Assembly: GCF_037201965.1 (NCBI RefSeq)
Contig: NZ_CP147518.1
Coordinates: forward strand, 5,139,001 to 5,203,000
Source of the DNA: Spirosoma sp. SC4-14
GTDB lineage: Bacteria; Bacteroidota; Bacteroidia; Cytophagales; Spirosomataceae
DNA length: 64,000 bases
Reading direction: 5' to 3'
Part shown: piece by piece, positions 33,506 through 43,306 of the stretch
Position numbering within the stretch: the first letter of the stretch is position 1
Layout of the letters: the number at the start of each line of letters is the position of its first letter
Notes under the pieces: generated by a model
What the model was told of the DNA's origin: nothing
Databases searched by the model: none
The model's input: the letters and a program-made list of their open reading frames with translations, nothing else
Translations under genes and position numbers: made by a program

Positions 33506-34897
33506 GTGTTTCGCAAACGACTTATTCTGATAATTGCCTCTATTAGCGTGTTTTTTGAAGCCCTCGACATTGCCATTGTTAACCTAACGATGCCCATGAT
33601 TCAGCATACGTTTGAGTTGACAACCAATCAGGTTCAATGGCTTCAGACGCTGTATGTGCTCTTATATGGTGGCCTTCTGATTTTGGGTGGACGGCTCGCC
33701 GATACGTTTGGTCGTAAACGCACTTTCTTAATAGCCTCTTCTCTGTTTCTGCTGACATCGTTCGGCGCTGGCCTGGCCGGTTCGTTTGGCTGGCTGGTAG
33801 GCTTTCGGAGTCTACAGGGAGTGGCAGCGGCTTTATTGATGCCTTCGGCCATTTCGATTGTCACGAATACCTTCACCGACACGGCCAGCCGTAGCCGAGC
33901 CATTGGCATTGTCAGTGCTTTTGCGGCCATTGGCTCCGGAAGCGGGCTATCGGTAGGCGGGCTGGTTGCCAGTGAATATGGCTGGCAGTGGGTATTTTTC
34001 ATGAATGTCCCCGTTATTTTACTAACGCTGTTGCTTGGATACCGCTACATTCCGGCTGATGAACCACAGCACGAATCGATACCCGACATTAGCCTGGGGC
34101 TGCTTCTTTCAATAACCATCACGGCACTCTCCTATCTGGTTCATGAGTTAGGGCAATGGCACACAAAATTCATAGAATTAACCCTGTTGGCTCTTTTGAT
34201 AGCAGGCGGAATCGTATTGTTCGTAAAACGAAATGCCCGACAGGCTGAGCCTCTTGTCAATTTTACCATCCTGAAACCGTCGTTGCCTTCTGTTGGTGTC
34301 TTTGTTTGTCTGGGGGCGTCCTTCACCGGCTATCTGTTCCTGATTTCATTGCTACTCCAAAGTGATCAACACAAAAGTGCCATGCAGGCCGGTATACTAT
34401 TGTTCCCGTTTAGCATTTTATCGGCCATTACGGGCAAAGTACTCTTACCAATTCTGTTGAAACGTTTTACTATTGTGCAGATAGCCCTGATGGGTATGGC
34501 CTCGCTAACGATCAGTGCACTGCTTCTGCTTTATCATATCCAGTCAGTCCCCGGCAATCAGCTCCCCTTGCTGCTATCGATGGCCTGCGCTAACGGAATA
34601 GGCATTGCTTTAGCCTACTCGGGTCTGACGGTGCTCTCCATGCAACAGATCGACGAAGCGTATCACGGGCTGGCATCGGGTGTAGCCACAACCGCTTATT
34701 TTTTTGGGGGCGGATTAGGCTTATCGGGTTTGTCACTGTTTCTTGGCAATGATGCCAGCACTGATTTAATTGTTGGCACAAAACCGCTTTCAGTGCTGGC
34801 AATTTATGCCGGTGTAGGTGTGCTGATTCTGATCATATATGCTATTCGCGCTGGAAAAGTTCGGCGATCGCCCGTGTTACAAACGGAGCAGCAGTAG
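33506..34897 (+). CDS. MFS drug/solute exporter, DHA2 (EmrB/QacA) type
   Basis: The 463-residue protein has about 14 transmembrane segments. It has the motifs ALDIAIVNLTMPMI in helix 1, LGGRLADTFGRKRTF (motif A) and FRSLQGVAAALLMPSAISIV. These mark the 14-helix proton antiporters that export drugs, amino acids or other small molecules. The start is GTG 33506. A ctttg at 33476-33480 resembles a -7 box. Divergent from the Lrp/AsnC gene, which may regulate it. Confidence 0.88.
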   Translation: MFRKRLILIIASISVFFEALDIAIVNLTMPMIQHTFELTTNQVQWLQTLYVLLYGGLLILGGRLADTFGRKRTFLIASSLFLLTSFGAGLAGSFGWLVGFRSLQGVAAALLMPSAISIVTNTFTDTASRSRAIGIVSAFAAIGSGSGLSVGGLVASEYGWQWVFFMNVPVILLTLLLGYRYIPADEPQHESIPDISLGLLLSITITALSYLVHELGQWHTKFIELTLLALLIAGGIVLFVKRNARQAEPLVNFTILKPSLPSVGVFVCLGASFTGYLFLISLLLQSDQHKSAMQAGILLFPFSILSAITGKVLLPILLKRFTIVQIALMGMASLTISALLLLYHIQSVPGNQLPLLLSMACANGIGIALAYSGLTVLSMQQIDEAYHGLASGVATTAYFFGGGLGLSGLSLFLGNDASTDLIVGTKPLSVLAIYAGVGVLILIIYAIRAGKVRRSPVLQTEQQ

Positions 34898-34917
34898 GCC
34901 CGGGAAGCATTTTTTGG

Positions 34918-34960
34918 AACACGGATAGTACGGATTGGACAGATTTTCACGGATAAAATG
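34918..34960. repeat. Extragenic repeat of the cacggat type
   Basis: The word acggat occurs three times in 40 bases (acacggatagtacggattgg ... cacggat). It lies between the convergent ends of the MFS and MurF-Alr genes. The remainder of the 128-base gap shows nothing else. Confidence 0.5.
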
Positions 34961-35025
34961 AATCAAATCTGCCCTATTGCACCCGCCATCAAAATTGCTA
35001 ACGCAACCAGCTCTTAGCTTGGCTA

Positions 35026-37545
35026 TTAGTTCCCTTCCTTAAAAAACACCCGCTTTACGCGCTCGCTAACCCCGGTCAAAATCTCATACGGAATACTACC
35101 GATCTGCTGCGCCAGTTCAGTAATTGGGATGTCATTACCGAAAATAATGACATCATCCCCTTCGGCGGCCGTTGCCTGTGTCACATCGATCATGGTCATA
35201 TCCATGCAAATATTCCCCACTGTTGGGCAACGGGTTCCGTTTACCCATACATGGCCAACCCCATTTCCGAGCCGACGGTCGTATCCATCGGCATAACCAA
35301 TGGCCAATGTTGCTATGCGGGCTTCATGGTTGAGCACCCCCCGACGGCTGTACCCAATTGATTCTCCTGCCGGAACGGTTTTGATCTGGCTGATAACCGT
35401 ATGGAGCGTACCCACGGGCCGAACGGCATTTTTATCAATCTGGCTCGACTCAACTCCATAAAGACCAATCCCTAAACGCACCATATCGAGTCGAAATTCA
35501 GGAAAGCGAACAATACCCGCCGAGTTCAGCACATGGCGCAAAGGCTGGTAGCCCAGGCCAGCCTCCAGTGTTGCCGTTGCCCGCAGAAAGGTTTCATATT
35601 GCTGTTTCGAAAACGCATTGAACTGAGCTTCATCGGCTCCCACCAAATGGGTAAATACCGTTGCTACCTGAAGCTCAGGCTGGCTTCTCAGATAGTCTAC
35701 AACAGCAGGAATCTCATGTTCCAGAAAACCCAGCCGATGCATACCCGTATCGATTTTGAGGTGGCACTTCGTAGCGGGGATGGCAGGGAGAGCAATGGAC
35801 AAAACCCGGCCATCCCCGTTCCCCGCCATCCCCGCATTAATCCCCGCCACAAAGTGCCCCCACTCGCGCAGAAGCCTCATACTATAGATTTCGGGCTCAA
35901 GCTGATAGTCGAGCAGAGTAGGAAACGTTTCGGGAGACGGGTTCATGACCATAATGGGCAAATCGATACCCTGCTGCCGAAGCGAAACGCCCTCATCGGC
36001 ATAGGCCACAGCCAGATAATCGACCCGGTGAAATTGCAGCAACTGAGCTACCTCGGCACTCCCACTACCGTAGGCAAAGGCTTTCACCATGACCATCAGT
36101 TTGATTTCAGACCCAACTTTTTCCCGGTAATAGTTCAAATTATGCGTCAGCGCATCAAGATTGATTTCAAGAACAGTACCATGCACTTTTCGTTGCAGCC
36201 GGTTTACGATTCGCTCAAACGAAAAAGGACGGGCACCTTTTACCAGTATATCGCTACTATGCACACGACTGGCTGAGAATGTCGTTAAAAACTCATCTGT
36301 AGTCTCGAAAAACAAACTAGTATCGGCAAAAAAATGCCTATTCCGGCTGATGACAGGGCCAATCCCAATAAACTGGTCGATACTATTGGCGCGCATCATA
36401 CCGGCAACCTGCTCATAGAGTTCACCTTCCGGCTGACCCGACTGCAACACATCCGACAGAATGACCATTCGATGATCGCGGGTGCTTTGCTGGCTTAAAA
36501 AACTGAGTGCCAGTTGTAAACCCGCTACATCGTTGTTATACGAATCATCAATCAGCACCGAGTTGTTGATACCTTCCTTCAGTTCCAGCCGCATCGAAAC
36601 AGGTCGCAACCGGTTCAAGCGTGTCTGTAGCGTTTCGGCGTCATAAGCCCGAAGCGTCAGCATGGTAACAATACAATGAATAAGATCTTCGACCGAAGCC
36701 GGATCGGCGAATGGCAACTGCACTGTGAGCGTACCGGCTGGTCCTGTCAACGTAAGCTGATCCTGCTGTAGTTCGGCCTGATAAACTGCTTTGCGCCCGG
36801 TTAGCGACCAGTTCACAAACCGCATATCGGTATTGACCGCTTTGAGCAACAGGTTAACTTCTTCATCAATTTCGGTGTGGTCGCTGCAGTACACGAGTGT
36901 GTCGGCATGAATAAAAAGCCGTAATTTTTCGGCAATCTTTTGTTTTCGGGTCCGAAAGCCCTCATCATGAGCCGTACCGATGGTGGTAAAAATACCAATG
37001 GTAGGGCGAACGATGGTTTCCAATGCCTGCATCTCATGCAAACGGGAGATGCCTGCCTCGAAGATTCCCAGTGTATGGCTCTCATTAAGTTCATGAACCG
37101 ACAACGGTACTCCTAACTGGGAGTTATAACTTTTGGGGCTTTTGGCAATCACAAAATCGTCGGTCAGTAATTGCGCCAGCCATTCTTTCACAATGGTTTT
37201 ACCATTGCTGCCCGTAATGCCAACAACAGGTATGCGAAACTGCCTGCGATGATCGGCCGCCAACAGTTGTATGGTTTGTAAACTGCTTTCGACCTCCACA
37301 AAATGCGCATCGGGATAATCCAGAAATTCGGCCCGACGGTCGGGCGTTAGTGCCGACCGTTCTACCACAAAATACCGGATGCCTTTGCGATATAACTCGC
37401 CAATAAATTCATGGCCATCGTGATGTTCGCCCTGAATCGCAAAAAACACCGAATTACCCGTTTGGGCACCAGTGGCGTTGTCGCCCACCAGCCTCGAATC
37501 GGTAATCCACTGAAAATTAGTTAATTGAAGTTGCTCCGTTGTCAT
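35026..37545 (-). CDS. Bifunctional MurF ligase-alanine racemase
   Basis: The 839-residue fusion is characteristic of Bacteroidota. The N-terminal MurF half (about 1-450) has the ATP loop VGITGSNGKTIVKEW and adds D-Ala-D-Ala to UDP-MurNAc-tripeptide. The C-terminal racemase half has the PLP lysine K488 in MVMVKAFAYGSG, HLKIDTGMHRLGF, the catalytic Tyr in IGYSRRG and GNICMDMTMIDV. I chose ATG 37545; the frame extends 12 codons further. An unusual 25-residue insert (AGMAGNGDGRVLSIALPAIP) lies just before CHLKIDTG and is encoded by GC-rich repeats. Cytosolic; supplies and uses D-alanine for peptidoglycan. Confidence 0.93.
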   Translation of the reverse strand: MTTEQLQLTNFQWITDSRLVGDNATGAQTGNSVFFAIQGEHHDGHEFIGELYRKGIRYFVVERSALTPDRRAEFLDYPDAHFVEVESSLQTIQLLAADHRRQFRIPVVGITGSNGKTIVKEWLAQLLTDDFVIAKSPKSYNSQLGVPLSVHELNESHTLGIFEAGISRLHEMQALETIVRPTIGIFTTIGTAHDEGFRTRKQKIAEKLRLFIHADTLVYCSDHTEIDEEVNLLLKAVNTDMRFVNWSLTGRKAVYQAELQQDQLTLTGPAGTLTVQLPFADPASVEDLIHCIVTMLTLRAYDAETLQTRLNRLRPVSMRLELKEGINNSVLIDDSYNNDVAGLQLALSFLSQQSTRDHRMVILSDVLQSGQPEGELYEQVAGMMRANSIDQFIGIGPVISRNRHFFADTSLFFETTDEFLTTFSASRVHSSDILVKGARPFSFERIVNRLQRKVHGTVLEINLDALTHNLNYYREKVGSEIKLMVMVKAFAYGSGSAEVAQLLQFHRVDYLAVAYADEGVSLRQQGIDLPIMVMNPSPETFPTLLDYQLEPEIYSMRLLREWGHFVAGINAGMAGNGDGRVLSIALPAIPATKCHLKIDTGMHRLGFLEHEIPAVVDYLRSQPELQVATVFTHLVGADEAQFNAFSKQQYETFLRATATLEAGLGYQPLRHVLNSAGIVRFPEFRLDMVRLGIGLYGVESSQIDKNAVRPVGTLHTVISQIKTVPAGESIGYSRRGVLNHEARIATLAIGYADGYDRRLGNGVGHVWVNGTRCPTVGNICMDMTMIDVTQATAAEGDDVIIFGNDIPITELAQQIGSIPYEILTGVSERVKRVFFKEGN
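35774..35850 (-). repeat. Palindromic ggggatggc repeats inside the racemase domain
   Basis: The word cggggatggc (35775-35784) is the reverse complement of gccatccccg at 35809-35818 and 35825-35834, and a further taatccccgcc follows. The block encodes the 25-residue insert and keeps the frame. It looks like a small palindromic element inserted in the gene. Confidence 0.55.
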
Positions 37546-37633
37546 AATTGATTCAAAAACCAGCCCAACTGGCCCTAGCACTCACCGAACACGTTATCGC
37601 TTTTTGCTCATTCTGGCCTCAGCCAAACCAGCG

Positions 37634-38716
37634 CTACATCCAGCCCCGACGCTTAAAATAAATTACCTCGCCAATGGCAATGAGAAGCATCGTAAACATG
37701 ACCCAAAAGTACCCGGTTTTCGTGTGAAGTTCAGGCATGTTATCGAAGTTCATTCCATAAATTCCGGCAATAAACGTTAGCGGGATAAAAATGGCCGAAA
37801 CAATGGTGAGGGTTTTCATGACCGAGTTCATGCGATTGCTGACGATGGAATAATACACATCCATCAGTCCCGAAATAAGTTCGCGGTAGGAATCGAGCGT
37901 TTCCACAATCTGGTTCACGTGATCGGCCAGGTCGCGCAGATAGGGCAATGTACTATGCTGAATAATAACCGATTCTTCGCGAAGCAGCACCCCAATCACA
38001 TCGCGAAGTGGATAAACCGTTCGGCGGATAAAGGCTAGTTCGCGCTTCAAAGTATACAGTGATGCCAGTGTTTGCTGGTTGGCCCGCTCATTAACGATGT
38101 GCTCTTCGAGCTCGTCCATTTTTTCGCCAATTCGTTCCGTAATCAAAAAATAATGGTCAACAATCACATCCATCAGCGCATAGAGCAGATAGTCGGCTCC
38201 GTTGCGCCGGGTTTTTCCGGCCGATGCTTTGATGCGCTCAATAACCGGCTCAAAAATGTCTTTGGTTCGCTCTTCCTGAAACGAAATCAGAAAATGCTGC
38301 CCCAGCACCAGACTTACGTGCTCCACATCAATTTCCTGCCGCTGGCGGCTATGATGCAGCATTTTGAGCGTTACATACACGATAGTGTCGTCATATAACT
38401 CAATCTTGGGTTTCTGCTCGGTGTTCATGACATCTTCGAGCAGCAACGGATGCAGATGATATTGCTGCCCAATGGCCGATACCACTTTCGGCTCATGAAT
38501 TCCATCGACATCGACCCAATTGACAAAGGGAGTACCCGAAGCAGGCAACTGGCAAGTACTCAACCGGGCTTTATCGTTCACGTGATATTCCCGCTCGTTA
38601 TACTCGATGAATTTTATCTGGGTAGCGTGTTCTATTTCCTCCCCTACGTAGGTAAGCGTACCGGGCGAGGTTCCAAATGTTTTCTCGGCCGAACGATAGC
38701 GTCGGTGTTTCGACAT
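37634..38716 (-). CDS. corA: CorA magnesium/cobalt transporter
   Basis: The 360-residue protein (ATG 38716; an ATG at 38755 would add 13) has a large cytosolic alpha/beta domain and a long stalk helix. Two C-terminal membrane helices carry the channel signature IYGMNFDNMPE between them. CorA pentamers take up Mg2+, Co2+ or Ni2+. The C-terminus is basic (YFKRRGWM), as in the family. It lies 88 bases before the MurF-Alr gene on the same strand and may be co-transcribed. Confidence 0.92.
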   Translation of the reverse strand: MSKHRRYRSAEKTFGTSPGTLTYVGEEIEHATQIKFIEYNEREYHVNDKARLSTCQLPASGTPFVNWVDVDGIHEPKVVSAIGQQYHLHPLLLEDVMNTEQKPKIELYDDTIVYVTLKMLHHSRQRQEIDVEHVSLVLGQHFLISFQEERTKDIFEPVIERIKASAGKTRRNGADYLLYALMDVIVDHYFLITERIGEKMDELEEHIVNERANQQTLASLYTLKRELAFIRRTVYPLRDVIGVLLREESVIIQHSTLPYLRDLADHVNQIVETLDSYRELISGLMDVYYSIVSNRMNSVMKTLTIVSAIFIPLTFIAGIYGMNFDNMPELHTKTGYFWVMFTMLLIAIGEVIYFKRRGWM

Positions 38717-39171
38717 AGCCAGTGAGTAAATGCGTTGCTGGTTTGTAGTTTTCACTAATGCCTAAATCATGAAAAGGTAACCTTCAACCATAATCGAGTA
38801 CCTGTCAGAATGTACCAGATACTAGATTTGGGCAATTGCTTAACGACATTGGCCAGAGCCCAAAATATATACTTCGTTAGCAATAAAGCCCTTATCGTTC
38901 AATTTTAATCTGAAACAAATAAAATACTTTATTGGGATGCCTTTCAACGAAAACGAATGGCCCAAAAATCAATACTATGCGCCCCGGATTCTGTCCTAAA
39001 TTGGTTGCGGCAGGCAAATTAGCGATCAGGACAGTAGGTCTGCAAACGATGCCGGTAACGTTTGCATAAAAAAATAGGACAATTCCGGCTTTATATTCAG
39101 TATTATCTAGAATTTAATGCGTTTATTAGCAGCACCTAAACTCAAACCATTTACCCAAAACATCAACGGTT
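38717..39171. other. Divergent promoter region of corA and the GntR gene
   Basis: Apart from a palindrome near 39041-39066 I see no hairpin, gene or RNA in these 455 bases. Confidence 0.4.
39041..39066. promoter_or_regulatory. Operator candidate upstream of the GntR gene
   Basis: tgcaaacg (39041-39048) and cgtttgca (39059-39066) are exact reverse complements around a 10-base centre, 105 bases before the GntR start. The right arm overlaps a taacgtttg that resembles a -7 box. Self-regulation by the GntR protein is inference. Confidence 0.4.
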
Positions 39172-40266
39172 ATGCTGGCGAACTATCCTTCTGACACCTA
39201 CCATCGGCGTCATAGCTATGGATTTCCTGATGTTTACACTAGCTCGTCAACTCCTCTTTACCGGCTTCAGTTCGATCCGAAAGACAAAACACCCAAGTAT
39301 AAGCAGATTGTGCAGTCGGTTATAACCGATATTGAGCGGGGCGTTCTGAAAAACAAGGAGCAATTGCCGTCTATCAGTGAGTTGAGTACTGAATACTATC
39401 TGGCTCGCGATACGGTCGAAAAAGCCTACCGGGAACTGCGCGAGAAAGGCTATATCACATCCGTACAGGGGAAAGGGTATTATGTACAGACGCAGACGGC
39501 GTCGAAACTCAAAATTCTGCTGATTTTCAATAAGCTTAGTTCCTACAAAAAGATTGTTTACTATGCGTTTCTGAAAGCGCTGGGCGATAAGGCAACCGTC
39601 GATTTGCAGATTCATCACTACAGCGCCTATCATTTTCAGGAGATTGTCGAAAAAACCCTGGGCAAATACAACTACTACGTTGTGATGCCGCATTTCACGC
39701 AGGATCTCGACAAAGCCGACTACCGGCAGGTTCTCGAACGTATTCCGGCCAGCGAACTTGTGCTGCTGGATAAGGATGTGCTGGGCCTGCCAACTCCTCG
39801 TTTATGTGTTCACCAAAGCTTCGACAAAGACATTTGCGAAGCACTGGAAAACGCACGGGATTTATTAAACAAATACCGCCGAATGGTGCTCATTCTGCCC
39901 AGCGACGGTAACTATCCGATCGAAATTGCACACGGTTTCCGATCCTTTTGCATTAATTTCAATAAAGAGTTCGCCATCAAAGAACATGCTACCAACGAAC
40001 TGCTCGAAGCAGCTACGGCCTATCTGGTTGTGGAAGAAACCGACCTGTCGGAACTGATCAAGAAAGTCAGGCAGTCGACCTATACACTGGGCCGGGAAAT
40101 TGGCATTATCTCCTTCAATGAAACGACTCTCAAGGAATTACTGAACATCACGGTCGTTACGACCGATTTTGAAGCAATGGGTATTACGGCGGCTTCGCTC
40201 CTGCTGGATCGTCAGCAAATTAAAGTCAAAAATCCATTTTATATGATCCGACGCGAATCGCTTTAA
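39172..40266 (+). CDS. GntR-type regulator with periplasmic-binding-protein-like domain
   Basis: The 364-residue protein has a GntR winged helix at about 38-108 (YKQIVQSVITDIERGVLKNK, LPSISELSTEYYLARDTVEK, GYITSVQGKGYYV). A LacI-type sugar-binding domain follows at about 113-364 (KILLIFNKLSSYKKIVYYAF ... IGIISFNETTLKEL). Such hybrids regulate carbohydrate use in Bacteroidota and respond to a sugar. It converges tail to tail (12-base gap) with a GH106-like glycosidase gene, so the two are physically linked. The target genes are unknown. Confidence 0.88.
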   Translation: MLANYPSDTYHRRHSYGFPDVYTSSSTPLYRLQFDPKDKTPKYKQIVQSVITDIERGVLKNKEQLPSISELSTEYYLARDTVEKAYRELREKGYITSVQGKGYYVQTQTASKLKILLIFNKLSSYKKIVYYAFLKALGDKATVDLQIHHYSAYHFQEIVEKTLGKYNYYVVMPHFTQDLDKADYRQVLERIPASELVLLDKDVLGLPTPRLCVHQSFDKDICEALENARDLLNKYRRMVLILPSDGNYPIEIAHGFRSFCINFNKEFAIKEHATNELLEAATAYLVVEETDLSELIKKVRQSTYTLGREIGIISFNETTLKELLNITVVTTDFEAMGITAASLLLDRQQIKVKNPFYMIRRESL

Positions 40267-40278
40267 ACAACGTCGACG

Positions 40279-42855
40279 CTAAAAACTGGCAGGCCTGATC
40301 ACCACCGGCCCTAACAAACCCGATTCTCGTGCCTGCCAACGACTGGCATCAAATGGCTGGTAGCGAATATCAACCATGTTGATATCGTAAAACTTTTTCC
40401 AGCCCGGATGTTGACGGTCAAATAACCGCATATAATTCGCCGACAGATTAGATACATCAATTTCCAATAAATTTCCCGTTGGTTTTAACCGCTTCGCTGG
40501 TATGGTCAGTTGAAACGGAATGCACCAGGCTGTTCCAAGGGGTTCACCATTTAAGCGTACATCGGCAACTTCGCGCACATCGCCCAAATCCAGCACATAG
40601 TCCTGCACCTTTGCTACTGAAGACGGCCCATCGAATGTCGTTGTATACCGAGCCTTTCCCCAGAAATAACCTGCCGAGTCGGACAGGGATGTCCACGACA
40701 CAAGCCTGGGCATGGCTGCCGATAACGCAATAGTCGGGCGCCCACTCAAAAATTGCACCTGCCAGGGTTTCTCAAAAACAACCATCGCCGACTTGCTTGT
40801 GTCGGCAACCTGCTGCTCCATCAACTCAGGTTGTCCCGGTAGCACAGTAAGGAAACAGGCCTGGCCTGGTTGCAGTGTCAGCAAGACTTCATTGCCCCCG
40901 GTTTTTCCGGTTCGAACCGGCACCTGAATCGTCTGATTCGTCAGCGGATCGTAACGGCTGACCCGCCCCGATACCGACAGACTGATCCAGTTCTGGCGAA
41001 AGCGATTATTGAGGTTAGCGACAAAATACTGAGTTGTATCGCCATTCCGTTTCCGAATGAACGATAGTCCTTCTGCCGCCCAGGGCTCAACGCGGGTTCC
41101 TAACTGACTCAACGACCCAAACAAATCCTGAGCAACCGTTACGTTTTTTTGTTGACGAAGCCGTTTCCCCCGTTGGATAACCTCATTTGAGCGGGTATCG
41201 TGCTGGTGAAATCCCGGTGCCTGTTGCGGAAGTGCGCCATCAAAAACAATTCGGGCACCCAACCGGGCCAGCCGCTCCAGTTGCTGGAGCGACGATTCGG
41301 GCATATACGTAGTTTTCGGAATCAGCAGCACCTGATAGGTTGCCCCGCTCGTAGTTTGAATTCCCCGTTTCGTTACGGTCAGGCTTTTCAGCAATGCGTC
41401 GGAAACATAATCGAACGAGTAGCCCCGGTGCAATAACGCTTCACCGAGTTGCCCGACTGGTTGCGGCAACAGCCACCGTTCGACATGGTGAACTTCTAGC
41501 TGATGAATCCCTCCTGCCGACTTTGCGGGGGTGGCCCATAAATCGTGAATGGGAAAATAGAGCAAAACATTGTTGTCGGGTTTGCTGGCCTGCAATCGGA
41601 TCTGACAACGCTGAATATACTGGTTTAGCAATGGCAGATGCGGCCAGAAATGCGACGTAGGGCCATAGTTGGTCGACGCATAAAACAACCAGCCCGGCCA
41701 GGGTTCGGCCGGTGGCGAATACGGAATACCGTGGTAAAAAATATGATTGACTCCGGCCGTAAACAGCTCATCGACCTGCGGTTTTATCTGCGACAGCGAG
41801 ACCTGAAAATGATTGGCCAGCCAGGTTCCGGTTTCTGAACTAACCAACGGCTTGCCAGCCAGGTTAGCCGCCGACGACGCAAATTTCATGGCCAGCGGAT
41901 GGGGCGTTCCAAATCGATCGATCTCATAATCTGGATCGACGCGCAAACCCGGTATCGGAAACCGGCTCGACCCAAAGGATTCGGTTTCGGGAATATCGAC
42001 CTCGGCATATAAATCAATCAGGTTTCCCGGCGAACCATGCGCCTGATTACGCGTCAGATACCTATGCGTACGGGCCCAACCCGCCCACGACTGCGTAAAC
42101 CCATCCTGAAGCAGTTCGGCTAAGGTTTGGTGATAATCCTGATGAACCAGAATACTCACAGGCGACTGCGTTGTGTCCAGAAATGCATGTAGCTGGCCAT
42201 TCAGATCATAGCCCCGGCGCTTTTTGAATTCGGTCAGAAAATCGGTCGACCAGTTGGCCCCAAAAACCTCATAGGAATCGTTATACACTGCACGAGGCTG
42301 CGTATCGGACAAACGGACAAGCGTCGAATCGAACCGTTTGAGGTATTGTTCAATGGCATTTTTACTAAAATAGTCAATCACCAGACCTTGTCCTCCGGGT
42401 GCAGGTCGTTTCACTTGCTGCTTTGTTAGTTCAGCAACTAGCTTGCTGTTTTCAACTTTCCAGCGTTTGGCAGCCATTTCGGGCGTTACGCCGGGCCCAC
42501 CAAAAGGCCAGCCCGTGCCGGTTGTCAGATCGACTCCCAGGCCTAGTCGTTTTCCTTCCCGGACCGTATGCGAAAATACGGCCAGCCATCGCTCACTCAG
42601 GAACGGAATAAATTGTTGCTCGGCTCCTTTTGCCCCATAAATCGGAATAATGTGTACGCCACCCAGGCCTGCCATCGAAAACTGCTCCAGCAGATTAGTA
42701 ATATCTTTTTCGTTTACAGCATTGCCCATCCACCACCAGTATGTCCAGGGTTTTGCCTGCCGACCGGCATTAACCGGCACAGGCTGCGCGGCACAAACCG
42801 ATACTATACCCAATCCCATCAGACCGATCAGGACACTTAAAGCCAACCTCTTCAT
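40279..42855 (-). CDS. Exported glycosidase, GH106-like (alpha-L-rhamnosidase type)
   Basis: The 858-residue protein has a signal peptide ending VSVCAAQ. Its N-terminal region has the features of GH106-like enzymes: WTYWWWMGNAVNEKDITNLL, GLGGVHIIPIYG and GLGVDLTTGTGWPFGGPGV. A TIM-barrel-like core follows (VYNDSYEVFGANWSTDFLTE, SETGTW), with a beta-rich C-terminal part and a galactose-binding-like end (DLGDVREVADVRLNGEPLGT). It is shorter than typical GH106 rhamnosidases (about 1100 residues). Release of L-rhamnose from plant or microbial glycans is the family expectation. The catabolic genes at 49.8-57.7 kb could use such a sugar. Confidence 0.75.
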   Translation of the reverse strand: MKRLALSVLIGLMGLGIVSVCAAQPVPVNAGRQAKPWTYWWWMGNAVNEKDITNLLEQFSMAGLGGVHIIPIYGAKGAEQQFIPFLSERWLAVFSHTVREGKRLGLGVDLTTGTGWPFGGPGVTPEMAAKRWKVENSKLVAELTKQQVKRPAPGGQGLVIDYFSKNAIEQYLKRFDSTLVRLSDTQPRAVYNDSYEVFGANWSTDFLTEFKKRRGYDLNGQLHAFLDTTQSPVSILVHQDYHQTLAELLQDGFTQSWAGWARTHRYLTRNQAHGSPGNLIDLYAEVDIPETESFGSSRFPIPGLRVDPDYEIDRFGTPHPLAMKFASSAANLAGKPLVSSETGTWLANHFQVSLSQIKPQVDELFTAGVNHIFYHGIPYSPPAEPWPGWLFYASTNYGPTSHFWPHLPLLNQYIQRCQIRLQASKPDNNVLLYFPIHDLWATPAKSAGGIHQLEVHHVERWLLPQPVGQLGEALLHRGYSFDYVSDALLKSLTVTKRGIQTTSGATYQVLLIPKTTYMPESSLQQLERLARLGARIVFDGALPQQAPGFHQHDTRSNEVIQRGKRLRQQKNVTVAQDLFGSLSQLGTRVEPWAAEGLSFIRKRNGDTTQYFVANLNNRFRQNWISLSVSGRVSRYDPLTNQTIQVPVRTGKTGGNEVLLTLQPGQACFLTVLPGQPELMEQQVADTSKSAMVVFEKPWQVQFLSGRPTIALSAAMPRLVSWTSLSDSAGYFWGKARYTTTFDGPSSVAKVQDYVLDLGDVREVADVRLNGEPLGTAWCIPFQLTIPAKRLKPTGNLLEIDVSNLSANYMRLFDRQHPGWKKFYDINMVDIRYQPFDASRWQARESGLLGPVVIRPASF

Positions 42856-43306
42856 ACTGTTGATTAAATACGATTCTCAAGTTAACGGTAAAGCCGATTG
42901 CTGCTGCAAAGCAACGGATCGGTCCATTATGCCTACTTAAAACTGGCCAACCAGCAAACGTTCGTGCAAACAAGTAAGTAAAACTGACTTAACCTTCCTG
43001 CACTCTGTGGTATAGAGCCAGCGAGCGAGCATTTATTAACCGGCGGCTCCGTTAGCCAATCTAAGAAAAATTCTATTTATAACAAACTGACAATCATATA
43101 AATTATGTATTTCTCGCTTTTTAATACACTATATAAGCCACTAATATATATACATATATTAAATTTTATTTTATATACATTATCAATAAAATGAAATAGT
43201 TATTTTAGATTAAATTTTTTCAACTAAAAAGCATATTCAAAAAAAATTATTTAATTTTAGTGACATATAAGTAACATTCAAATTTATCCTTTGTAAAGTC
43301 CTAAAA
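42856..43306. other. Very AT-rich divergent promoter region
   Basis: About 450 bases between two divergent exported-glycosidase genes. The right 250 bases are almost only A and T. tatcctttg at 43285-43293, 14 bases before the ATG of the CBM6 enzyme, resembles a -7 box. No gene or RNA was seen. Confidence 0.5.
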
